A stretch of 7,472 nucleotides of DNA from Akkermansiaceae bacterium (GTDB lineage: Bacteria; Verrucomicrobiota; Verrucomicrobiia; Verrucomicrobiales; Akkermansiaceae). The notes under the pieces are model-generated. The model saw only the letters and a program-made list of their open reading frames with translations, did not search any database and was not told the origin of the DNA. Within the stretch, counting starts at the first letter, position 1; every line of letters starts with the position of its first letter. Shown here in pieces: positions 1 to 6,725 of the stretch. A program made the position numbers and the translations under genes. The DNA lies in NCBI GenBank assembly GCA_028293225.1, contig JAQGPE010000705.1:1-7472 (forward strand), written 5' to 3'.

Positions 1-1
1 T

Positions 2-1945
2 GATGCGACTGCCAATGCCAGCTACGATGAGGTTCGTATCTGGGCCGGGCTATTGCCGGAAGCCATCCGTGATGCCTACCAGGTCCAGGGTCCGGGAGTG
101 CCGGCGATCGCCGACACCGACGGTGACAAGATGCCCGACGCTTGGGAGAAGGCCCAGTTCAACAACGTCCTCACCCAGAAGGCGACGGATGACTATGACG
201 GCGACGGCTTCAACAATATCCACGAAATGGCGGCGGGCACCGCTGCGAACGACGTGTCCATCACGCCGCTCGATACCGATGGCGACGGCCTCGCGGACGC
301 GTGGGAATACACCTACTTCGACAACCTCGATCAGGATGGCGACGGCGACTCGGACAACGATCTGTCTGTGAATCGGGATGAGTTCGCGGCCGGCAGCAAC
401 CCGACCAGCCGCACCTCCTTCCCGGATACCGAGCCGAACACCCCACCAGGCAGCCCGGCCGGCGACGGCATCTCGGACGGATGGGAACTCGCCAACTTCG
501 GCAACCTGACCCAGGCCACCGCAACGTCGGACACCGACCGCGACGGCTTCACCGACAAGGCGGAGTTTCTGGCGAACACCAACCCGAACGATCCCCTCGA
601 CCCGGGCAGCCCGACCGGCGATGGCGACAACGACGGCATGGACGACCGCTGGGAGGCCGACAACTTCCCAAGCGCGCTGAACCTTTCCACCAGCCCGACG
701 GCTGATGCGGACGGTGACGGTTTCAACAACCTGGCCGAGTACATCGCCGGGTCGGATCCGAACAACGCCGCCTCCAAGCCTTCGGATGTGAATGGCGACG
801 GCATCACCGACATTTCGCTGAACCTCGACTTCAAGGCGACGGGCACCAGCGGCATCACCGACGCGACCGGCAAGGTCATCGGCCTGCAGCGTCTTCCGGG
901 CTCCGGCACGGATGCGACGTATCTGCCGAACGATCCGAACCTGACCCTGGACACCACCGGCCTCGGCACGCTGGCGATCAAGTCGGGCACGGCGGACGTC
1001 AACAATCAGATCGGGATGGCCCAGTTCGAGGCGCTTGGCATTCCGCTCTCCTCGGTCGGGGTGACGCCAACCGGCGACTTCAAGGCCCGCGCCAAGTTCG
1101 TCAACATGCCGGCTGCCCCCGGCAATGACCAGTCGGGCGTGTTCGTCGGCGCCTCCGTCACGGCGTTGACCCGCTTCGGGCGCATCAACGGGACCGAGGC
1201 CTACGGCACCAACACGAACGGCAATATCGATACCGATTCCGTCCGGTTCCCTGGCCAACAGATGAACGCGGCCCACTCGATGACTCTTGAGGTTTCGCGC
1301 ATCGGTGGCGTCTGGGAAATGAAGGTGAATGACGTGGTGGTAACGCCCTCCGCTCAGCCGTCCTTCCTCGACGCGCAGTCGGCGAACCTGCTGATGGGCG
1401 TTTACTCGCTCGATCTCAGTGGTTCACACAATACCACGTATATCGACAGCCTGGTCGTGACCCGTTTCGGCGCCACTTCCTCCGGCGTCGCAGACACGGA
1501 TGGCGACGGCATGGATGACGCCTGGGAGATCGCCAAGTTCGGCGATCTCACCCAGACCGGCACCGGCGACTTCGACAAGGACGGCGTGAACAACCTGACC
1601 GAGTTCGCCTTCAACGGCGATCCGAAGAGTGCGGCCAGCCGCGGGGCCATCACCTCCGCGCTGACCGATACCGATGCCAACGGCAAAAAGGAGCTGACCA
1701 TGACCGTGGCCGTCCGCACCGGGGCGACCTTCACCGCCGGCACCGGCGGGAGCATGACGGCGACCGTCGCCGGGCTGACTTATGCGATTCAGGGAACCAC
1801 CGATCTCGTGAACTTCACGGGCGCGGTCTCCGAAGTCGGCACGCCGACCGCGGACAACGGCGGCTACCAGATGCACACCTTCCGCCTGACGTCCTCGGAC
1901 GGCCTGGCCGGCAAGGGTTTCCTCCGCGCCACGGTTACCAAGTAA
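2..1945 (+). CDS. C-terminal part of a large secreted LamG / TSP3-repeat protein (5' end outside window)
   Basis: The frame is open from the left edge, so this is the last 647 residues of a longer protein; the TTG at 53 is not a convincing start. Residues 9-15 read YDEVRIW, the typical closing strand of a LamG (concanavalin A-like) domain. Residues 38-261 hold four Asp-rich units, each opening like DTDGDGxxDAWE and closing like DxDGDGFNNxxEYxAGSDP, as in bacterial thrombospondin type 3 (Ca-binding) repeats. A beta-rich stretch at about 274-492 resembles another ConA-like sandwich, and a fifth unit follows at 498-550. The last ~95 residues form a beta-rich module ending in GKGFLRATVTK. No PEP-CTERM, LPXTG or transmembrane segment closes the protein. 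Family knowledge suggests an extracellular, calcium-stabilised adhesion or glycan-binding protein. The exact substrate is unknown and any catalytic domain would lie upstream. The stop is followed by a strong terminator, so this gene ends its own transcript. Confidence 0.88.
   Translation, partial: DATANASYDEVRIWAGLLPEAIRDAYQVQGPGVPAIADTDGDKMPDAWEKAQFNNVLTQKATDDYDGDGFNNIHEMAAGTAANDVSITPLDTDGDGLADAWEYTYFDNLDQDGDGDSDNDLSVNRDEFAAGSNPTSRTSFPDTEPNTPPGSPAGDGISDGWELANFGNLTQATATSDTDRDGFTDKAEFLANTNPNDPLDPGSPTGDGDNDGMDDRWEADNFPSALNLSTSPTADADGDGFNNLAEYIAGSDPNNAASKPSDVNGDGITDISLNLDFKATGTSGITDATGKVIGLQRLPGSGTDATYLPNDPNLTLDTTGLGTLAIKSGTADVNNQIGMAQFEALGIPLSSVGVTPTGDFKARAKFVNMPAAPGNDQSGVFVGASVTALTRFGRINGTEAYGTNTNGNIDTDSVRFPGQQMNAAHSMTLEVSRIGGVWEMKVNDVVVTPSAQPSFLDAQSANLLMGVYSLDLSGSHNTTYIDSLVVTRFGATSSGVADTDGDGMDDAWEIAKFGDLTQTGTGDFDKDGVNNLTEFAFNGDPKSAASRGAITSALTDTDANGKKELTMTVAVRTGATFTAGTGGSMTATVAGLTYAIQGTTDLVNFTGAVSEVGTPTADNGGYQMHTFRLTSSDGLAGKGFLRATVTK
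113..784 (+). repeat. Four coding TSP3-like Ca-binding repeat units
   Basis: Four protein-level repeats begin at residues 38, 91, 154 and 207 of the partial protein and run about 50-63 residues each. Each has an N-terminal half with an acidic loop followed by D-x-W-E and an aromatic residue, then an N-x-L segment. Each C-terminal half has a second acidic loop followed by (N/D)xxE(F/Y/M)xA and usually (S/N)(D/N)P. The loops match the Asp ladder of calcium-binding TSP3 or EF-hand-like loops. The units differ in linker length and sequence, so this is an old duplication, not a DNA-level tandem array. Unit 2 carries an extra acidic run (DQDGDGDSDND). Unit 3 lacks the first Asp pair and starts at GDGISDGWE. 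Confidence 0.75.
1493..1651 (+). repeat. Fifth, detached TSP3-like repeat unit
   Basis: Residues 498-550 of the first protein repeat the same plan: DTDGDGMDDAWE, then FGDLTQ, then DFDKDGVNNLTEF and GDPKSAASRG. It is separated from units 1-4 by about 230 residues of beta-rich sequence. It therefore acts as a linker between that middle domain and the C-terminal module. Confidence 0.72.
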
Positions 1946-1973
1946 CCCTGACCCTGACCTGAACCTTCACGAT

Positions 1974-2004
1974 CCCGGGAGCCTTTGCGGGCTCCCGGGG
2001 TTTT
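1974..2004 (+). terminator. Intrinsic terminator after the secreted-protein gene
   Basis: A perfect 10-bp GC-rich stem pairs 1974-1983 (CCCGGGAGCC) with 1990-1999 (GGCTCCCGGG) around a 6-base loop. It is followed by G and a TTTT run at 2001-2004. It lies 28 bases after the TAA stop, as expected of a Rho-independent terminator. The U-tract is short, but the stem is very strong. It separates the first gene from the pilin-like operon. Confidence 0.85.
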
Positions 2005-2243
2005 CCGGTCCTCCTGGCGGGGCCAAATCACAGCGTCATTCCGGCCGAGCGGCAGGCTCCCAAGAGCGGTCGTTACCGGTTTGCCAGCTGACAGGACAAG
2101 TTAGATGCTTCGGGTTCGGAGCACCCTTTTCGACCCCTCCAAGGACTGCCAGAATCCATCCGGCCCCAAGCCGAAACCCCGGAGTGACCCCTCTGACCCG
2201 GGACCACCCCGATCCGCGCCCTTTCCAAGGGGGTGCACCCGCA

Positions 2244-2272
2244 GTTGCAGAAGTGATTTGTTCCTCTGCAAC
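2244..2272. other. Inverted repeat / stem-loop in the intergenic region
   Basis: GTTGCAGA at 2244-2251 pairs perfectly with TCTGCAAC at 2265-2272 around a 13-base loop. There is no T-tract after it, so it is not a standard terminator. Its position upstream of the proposed promoter argues for a protein-binding site or chance. If transcription starts farther upstream it could instead be a leader RNA hairpin. Confidence 0.35.
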
Positions 2273-2341
2273 CGGTTGAGAAAGACAAAGTTGTCACACA
2301 TTACACCGATATTTTTTCCTCGTGCATGACTTGAGGAAAGT

Positions 2342-2370
2342 TTGCATCTCAAACCTGTTTGGTGTATTTT
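2342..2370 (+). promoter_or_regulatory. Putative sigma70-type promoter for the prepilin-like operon
   Basis: TTGCAT at 2342-2347 (4 of 6 to the -35 consensus) and TATTTT at 2365-2370 (4 of 6 to the -10) are separated by exactly 17 bases. The sequence around them is AT-rich, unlike the surrounding GC-rich DNA. The -10 ends 25 bases before the chosen ATG, leaving a short leader. The spacer contains the dyad CAAACCTGTTTG at 2350-2361, which could be a small operator. This is pattern matching only. Confidence 0.4.
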
Positions 2371-2382
2371 CAAAGTAGCTAC

Positions 2383-2387
2383 AGGGA
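2383..2387 (+). promoter_or_regulatory. Ribosome binding site deciding the start at 2396
   Basis: AGGGA sits 8 bases before ATG 2396. The same frame is open farther left from a TTG at 2342. That TTG overlaps the proposed -35 box and would add 18 residues ahead of the short basic leader typical of a prepilin, so the ATG is preferred. Confidence 0.55.
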
Positions 2388-2395
2388 ATAGCGAT

Positions 2396-5300
2396 ATGAA
2401 ACCTAAGAATCCCACCAAAACCCGTCGTTCTCTGCCGGAACGAGGCTTCGCCTTAGTTATCACACTCACGCTGCTGGTGATGCTGACCATCCTGGCGGTT
2501 GGTCTCATGGGCCTGTCGGCGCTGACCATGCGAGGGTCCTCGGTGGGCCTGGCGCGTGCCGAGGCCAAGGCGAACGCGCACATGGCCCTGCTGATCGCGC
2601 TGGGCGAACTTCAGAAGTCGATGGGGCCGGATCAGCGGGTCTCCGCCCGCGCTTCCTCGCTGGGGGTGGAGCAGGGCGGCCGCAACTTCACGGGCGCCTG
2701 GAAAAGCTATCACTGGCAGCCGCTCAGCAATGGACCGGACTACAATAAAAAGGCCGATGGTTTTGAGCGCTGGCTGGTCTCGACCACCAATCCCGAGGAT
2801 GCCAGCGACTTTGCGACCGCGGCCCGTAGCCCGGACCGCCCGGTCTGGCTGATCAATCCGGAGACGGTTGGCACCCCTGCCAACACCGATGGCGCCGGCC
2901 TGCAGGTGTCGAAAATCGATGTGCTGGGGACTGACAAGCGTCGCGGCGCCTACGCCTGGGGCGTGATGGATGAGAGCCTGAAGGCTCCCTTCCAGTTGGC
3001 GGACCCGAAGACTCCCACCGCCGGCGAACTCCTCGCCCAGCGCAATGCCCCACCCCGTGTCCATGCGGAGTCGGTGAGCAAGAGCCTGGCTCCGGACGTG
3101 CTGAACGACCCGCAGAAGATCCTGTCCCTGGATACGGCGGTCGTCGCTGCCGGGAAGGATCAGGGCAAGGAAATCCTGGGCTACCAACAGGACGTGACCC
3201 CGTACTCGAAGGGGCTGCTGACGAATGTCGCCACGGGCGGCCTGAAGCGTGACCTGACCACCCTGCTGGAGTCGAACGACGATCTCGGCAATATTCTGGG
3301 CAGCCAGTACCTTTATCCGCAGGTGACCGGCGACGGCATCCCGACCTGGGACTACCTGCGCAGCCACTACCAGCTTTACAACCGGGTGTCCGGGGCGGCG
3401 ACGAACCAGCCGAAGATTTCCCTGACCACCGCCGATTTCGTGCCGAAGACCGGCACGCTCGCGGGGCTCGATCGCAATCCGGTGAAGGAGCGGCTGCTGC
3501 CGGTGATCCTGCGCTTCCAGATCATGTTCTCCGCCGTCTCCCACGATCTCTATCTGGGCGACCGCATCGATTTCTATAACAAGAACGGCGGCGGCGCGGC
3601 TAACTACGCCGCTCCGAACCTGGTCTATGACCCGGTGATGACCCTCTACAATCCGTATTATGTGGCCATCACGCTCACCAAGGCCCGCGTCCGCGTCTGG
3701 GATCCGCCGGTGGTCTTCGGCTTCCAAAAGAACGGCGTCTGGCTGCGCGACGAGTTCGGCCAGAACAGCGGCGACGGCAGCGGCTTCCAGGGCCTCGCCC
3801 GCTTCCAGATCGCGAACGAAAAGAACTTGTCCGCCCGTCGCTACTTCACCTTCATCCTGGGCGGCGGAAATTCGGAATCCTACACTGGCAGCATCACGCT
3901 GCAGCCAGGCGAGGTTCGCGCTTTCTCCCCGCGCATCGAGAAGTCCTGGAGCTGGGGCAATGAAATCGCCGGCGGCACCTCGCCCCGGGTATTCTTCGAC
4001 TGGGACAATGGCCGGGATTTCGGCAATAAGGATGGCCGTACCGGCAATACCATGGGGGTCGAATCGGTTGCCAGTTGGGACGTGCGCGCCGGTCTCCAGA
4101 CCGACCACCTCAGCTACAACCAGGCCCGTCCAGCGGGCACTCTCTATAGCTTCGAAACCCCGGGTTCCGTGGGCACCGGCGGTTGGCTGGCGATCAAGAA
4201 GACCGACCGCTTCGCCTGCAAGGCCCGCCCGGGTCAAACCGTGAAGCCCGCTTCGGGCGTGCCTTCCGACCACGACTTCCGCGTCGATCTCCTGGCCGGT
4301 TCCAACCCGGATACGACCCGCGACATCGTCCGCAGCTACCGCTTCCACTTCAAGGATCCGGTCAAGGAGATCAGCGAAAAGCCGGCCACGCCGGTCATCA
4401 CCCGCGATTTCCTGGTGAAGGACATCATCCAGCTGGCCTCGGAGCCCGCGGGCGGACCGGGGAAGAAGCTGCCCTTCGCTCTGCTGACCATGACGGCCAA
4501 GACCACCGCCGACGTCGGCGACAACTCCAAGCCCTGGCTCTACAACCAGCCGGTGGTGGAAGGGGTCAACCAGGACTCGAACGTGGCCAGCAACGATCTC
4601 GACTCCTACGATGTGAAGTTGAAGGAAGTGGGCGATTTCAACGACATTCCCAACGGCATCCAGTGCGACAAGGCCACGGGCAAGACTTACTACGGAGCCA
4701 GTGTCGGCAGTGAAAACGGCAGCTCGAACGTGCCGATGTTCCACGTGCCGGTCTCCCCGGCCGCCAGCATGGGCGATCTGATCCCGGCCAACCTGGCCGC
4801 CAGCACCCAGCTGCCGCGCGTGGCCTACCCGCTCGGCAACTCCCGCGCGAATCCGCTGATCAGCCCGTCCAGCATCACCGCTTCCTTGCTGAATGTCGGC
4901 AAGATCTACGACCAGTCCTACCTGATCAACGACGCCCTGTGGGATTCGTTCTTCTTCTCCACCGCGGCGAAGTTCCAGAGCGGTCTGGCCGGAACCAAGG
5001 ACCGCCAGGCTTTGCTGCAGGACTTCTTCGAGAACACCCATCCGTTGCTCAACACCCGCCTGATCCCCCTGGTTTCGAACCTCGGCTCGATCTCGAAAAA
5101 GGTCAGTGAACTCGATGGACTCGACACGGACGATTTCAGCAAGACCATCGCCGGTTCGATGGCGATCGAGGGGCCCTTCAACGTGAACTCCGACTCGGTC
5201 GGGGCGTGGAAAGCAGTGCTCTCCTCCCTGCGCGACCGCAGCGTGGCCGGCTGGACCGGCAAGGCCTTCGACAACAAGGACCGCACCGCCCTGGTCCGCA

Positions 5301-5971
5301 CCGGCTTCCCGGTGGCGGGTGAGATCGACACCGACCCGGACAATCCCGAAACCGCGGTCGGTGTCCTGGGTAAGAAATCCTGGTCCGGCTTCCGCTCCAT
5401 GGACGACAACCAGATCAACGCCCTGGCCAATGCCATCGTCACTGTAATCCGCGCCCGCGGCAAAGGAGACAAGGCCCCGTCCGCCACGCTTGGCGAGTTC
5501 GTCAACCGGCGCGTGGGCGGCAGTCTGCACTCAGTGAAGGGCCTGCTGGAAACGGCACTCGAAAACTCGAAGATCAACGACCGCTTCCTGCTGGATACCG
5601 ACTATTCCCGCGTGGTGCAGCCGTCAACAGTGCCGCTGGTCGGCCTGCTTTCCCCGGCCAGCCGCGATGGCTACACGGCGGAGGGCGCGCCTCCGGTCAT
5701 CACCCAGGGCGACCTGCTGATGGCCCTGGCCCCGGTGATCACCGTCCGCGGCGACACCTTCCGCATCCGCACCTACGGCGAGTCCCGTGATTCGGATGAC
5801 AAGGTGGTCGCCTCGGCCTGGTGCGAAGCGATCGTCCAGCGCATCCCCGACTACGTGGATCCCGCCGACCAACCGGAGATCACCGGCAACGATCTGAAGC
5901 AAGTGAACCAGAACTTCGGCCGCCGCTTTGAAATCGTCTCTTTCCGCTGGCTCTCCCCTGAGGAGGTGTGA
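2396..5971 (+). CDS. Verru_Chthon cassette protein A-like giant prepilin-like protein
   Basis: This 1191-residue protein begins with a basic leader (residues 1-17, ending ERG). A hydrophobic helix follows, FALVITLTLLVMLTILAVG, the class III signal cut by prepilin peptidase after Gly17. The mature position 5 is Ile, not the usual Glu, as in PilX/GspK-type minor pseudopilins. The rest is a large, mostly soluble, exported region. Features I associate with Verru_Chthon cassette protein A (TIGR02600) are: the helix AHMALLIALGELQ; DPVMTLYNPYYV at 412-423; WLYNQPVVEG at 714-723; YDQSYLINDALWDSFFFS from 838; AIEGPFNVNS at about 923; and a C-terminal stretch ITQGDLLMALAPV with DTFRIRTYGES at about 1102-1130. 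It has only three Cys (608, 757, 1143). The molecular role is not established. I infer membrane-anchored display or assembly with a type IV filament-like machine. No cassette B, C or D gene flanks it. It overlaps the next ATG by one base (TGATG). Confidence 0.85.
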   Translation: MKPKNPTKTRRSLPERGFALVITLTLLVMLTILAVGLMGLSALTMRGSSVGLARAEAKANAHMALLIALGELQKSMGPDQRVSARASSLGVEQGGRNFTGAWKSYHWQPLSNGPDYNKKADGFERWLVSTTNPEDASDFATAARSPDRPVWLINPETVGTPANTDGAGLQVSKIDVLGTDKRRGAYAWGVMDESLKAPFQLADPKTPTAGELLAQRNAPPRVHAESVSKSLAPDVLNDPQKILSLDTAVVAAGKDQGKEILGYQQDVTPYSKGLLTNVATGGLKRDLTTLLESNDDLGNILGSQYLYPQVTGDGIPTWDYLRSHYQLYNRVSGAATNQPKISLTTADFVPKTGTLAGLDRNPVKERLLPVILRFQIMFSAVSHDLYLGDRIDFYNKNGGGAANYAAPNLVYDPVMTLYNPYYVAITLTKARVRVWDPPVVFGFQKNGVWLRDEFGQNSGDGSGFQGLARFQIANEKNLSARRYFTFILGGGNSESYTGSITLQPGEVRAFSPRIEKSWSWGNEIAGGTSPRVFFDWDNGRDFGNKDGRTGNTMGVESVASWDVRAGLQTDHLSYNQARPAGTLYSFETPGSVGTGGWLAIKKTDRFACKARPGQTVKPASGVPSDHDFRVDLLAGSNPDTTRDIVRSYRFHFKDPVKEISEKPATPVITRDFLVKDIIQLASEPAGGPGKKLPFALLTMTAKTTADVGDNSKPWLYNQPVVEGVNQDSNVASNDLDSYDVKLKEVGDFNDIPNGIQCDKATGKTYYGASVGSENGSSNVPMFHVPVSPAASMGDLIPANLAASTQLPRVAYPLGNSRANPLISPSSITASLLNVGKIYDQSYLINDALWDSFFFSTAAKFQSGLAGTKDRQALLQDFFENTHPLLNTRLIPLVSNLGSISKKVSELDGLDTDDFSKTIAGSMAIEGPFNVNSDSVGAWKAVLSSLRDRSVAGWTGKAFDNKDRTALVRTGFPVAGEIDTDPDNPETAVGVLGKKSWSGFRSMDDNQINALANAIVTVIRARGKGDKAPSATLGEFVNRRVGGSLHSVKGLLETALENSKINDRFLLDTDYSRVVQPSTVPLVGLLSPASRDGYTAEGAPPVITQGDLLMALAPVITVRGDTFRIRTYGESRDSDDKVVASAWCEAIVQRIPDYVDPADQPEITGNDLKQVNQNFGRRFEIVSFRWLSPEEV
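5961..5968 (+). promoter_or_regulatory. Perfect Shine-Dalgarno inside the end of the preceding gene
   Basis: AGGAGGTG matches the anti-Shine-Dalgarno over 8 bases. Its core ends 4 bases before the ATG at 5971, but 36 bases before the ATG at 6003 that opens the recognisable downstream protein. It also encodes the Glu-Glu-Val C-terminus of the prepilin-like protein, so part of the match could be coincidence of those codons. Confidence 0.6.
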
Positions 5972-5997
5972 TGTTTTCAACCGCGTCTCGCCCCTGA
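5971..5997 (+). CDS. Eight-codon leader ORF or frame-disrupted true start of the next gene
   Basis: The ATG shares its A with the TGA stop of the prepilin-like gene and has the best ribosome site in the window. It encodes only MFSTASRP before TGA at 5995-5997, which lies 5 bases before ATG 6003. Three readings fit: a coupling minicistron that returns ribosomes to 6003; a real start rejoined to the downstream frame by a -1 slip on the CCCC run at 5991-5994; or a one-base loss (natural or sequencing) in that run or in the TTTT run at 5974-5977. Restoring one C would give a continuous protein reading MFSTASRPLKFMKSLVHLL. Confidence 0.4.
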   Translation: MFSTASRP

Positions 5998-6002
5998 AAT
6001 TC

Positions 6003-6725
6003 ATGAAGTCCCTCGTTCACCTGCTGGCTATCTGTTCCTGCCTCGCTGCCGTTCCCCACGCGGGGGCGCAGCAGGCTCCGGCCGCCAAGGAAGCCGATCA
6101 GGGCCGCCATATCCGCGGCCTGTCGTTCCGCATCGAAGAGCCGCTCGATGTCGCCTACGTCTATGCGCCGAAGATCCCCGGCGTGAAGATCGAGGTGAAA
6201 GGCTACCTCAATGACATTTCCAGCGCCCTGCCCATGGAGGGCGGCACGGACCTGGTGCTGACGAACAGCGCCGACCCGGCCAGCGTGAAGGACCCGGCGG
6301 CCATCCTGGCGAAGGCGAAGATTGCCCCTACCCTGAAGTCCGCCGTCTTCATGTTCCTGCCCGGCACCAACAAGGCGGGCGACCCGAAATACCGTTTGCT
6401 GGTGCTGGAGGACTCCGTGAACGATTTCCCGGCCGGCTCGCTGAAGCTCATGAACCTCAGCCCGCTGCCAGTCCGCATGCAGCTTGAGACGAAGAACTTC
6501 GATGTGAAAAGCGGCCAGATCCTGGTGATCAAGGATCCGCCGATGGGTGACAATCAGCACGCCTCCATGTCGGTTTTTTCCTTCAAGGGCGACAAGTGGC
6601 AGTCCTTCGGCAGCTCCGTCATGCCAGCTCCGGGCCGCGCCCGCGTCTTCCAGGTCTTCTACGAGAACCCCGCGTCCGGCAAAGTCGAGATGCGCGGGAT
6701 CCGCGACGTTGCCTTTGGCGACTGA
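6003..6725 (+). CDS. Exported protein of unknown function, partner of the prepilin-like protein
   Basis: A 240-residue protein I do not recognise. It starts with a Sec signal peptide: Lys2, hydrophobic LVHLLAICSCLAAV, and an AGA cleavage site giving a mature N-terminus at about Gln23. Cys11 and Cys13 are not in a proper lipobox, so a lipoprotein is unlikely. The mature part looks beta-rich, with alternating strands such as SAVFMFLPG (about 115-123), YRLLVLEDS (from 130), a span near 145-155 with NLSPLPVRMQLE, and a C-terminal RGIRDVAFGD. No catalytic motif or transmembrane helix is visible. It probably acts in the periplasm or at the surface. It follows the prepilin-like gene by 31 bases and overlaps the next gene by one base, which suggests co-transcription. 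ATG 6003 has no good ribosome site of its own; the strong one lies 36 bases upstream for another frame, so translation may depend on coupling. Role in filament assembly is inference from position only. Confidence 0.78.
   Translation: MKSLVHLLAICSCLAAVPHAGAQQAPAAKEADQGRHIRGLSFRIEEPLDVAYVYAPKIPGVKIEVKGYLNDISSALPMEGGTDLVLTNSADPASVKDPAAILAKAKIAPTLKSAVFMFLPGTNKAGDPKYRLLVLEDSVNDFPAGSLKLMNLSPLPVRMQLETKNFDVKSGQILVIKDPPMGDNQHASMSVFSFKGDKWQSFGSSVMPAPGRARVFQVFYENPASGKVEMRGIRDVAFGD

Larger units (their letters stand above)
2005..2395 (+). other. Non-coding intergenic region / probable leader and promoter region
   Basis: About 390 bases without a believable gene. The left part (to about 2240) is GC-rich and Pro/Arg/Ser-biased in translation on both strands, without a ribosome site or recognisable protein, so I treat its short ORFs as chance. 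It contains a perfect 10-base palindrome GGGTGCACCC at 2231-2240 and a stem-loop at 2244-2272. From about 2280 the sequence turns AT-rich, the usual sign of a promoter in a GC-rich genome. The promoter proposed for the downstream gene lies near its right end. Confidence 0.6.

Noticed and set aside
50..1276. 408-codon open frame on the minus strand
   Set aside because: It is antisense to the Asp-rich repeats (GAC/GGC codons read as Val/Ala/Arg). No recognisable protein and it conflicts with the well-supported + strand gene.
2231..2240. GGGTGCACCC palindrome as a terminator
   Set aside because: Its perfect symmetry leaves no loop and no T-tract follows, so it cannot form a normal terminator hairpin.
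2101..2583. Short ORFs on both strands in the intergenic region (for example 2105-2329 on + and 2073-2297 or 2101-2583 on -)
   Set aside because: Pro/Arg/Ser-rich or Gly/Arg/Cys-rich translations without ribosome sites or motifs. The longest also runs into the start of the prepilin-like gene and its promoter.
2453..5530. 1025-codon open frame on the minus strand
   Set aside because: It lies wholly inside the recognisable prepilin-like gene. GC-rich codon use leaves antisense frames open; the translation is Val/Gly/Arg/Ala-biased with no domain.
6033..6041. Cys11/Cys13 of the exported protein as a lipoprotein site
   Set aside because: The residues before Cys11 (A-I) do not fit a lipobox, no clear lipobox precedes Cys13, and a good AGA signal peptidase I site follows.
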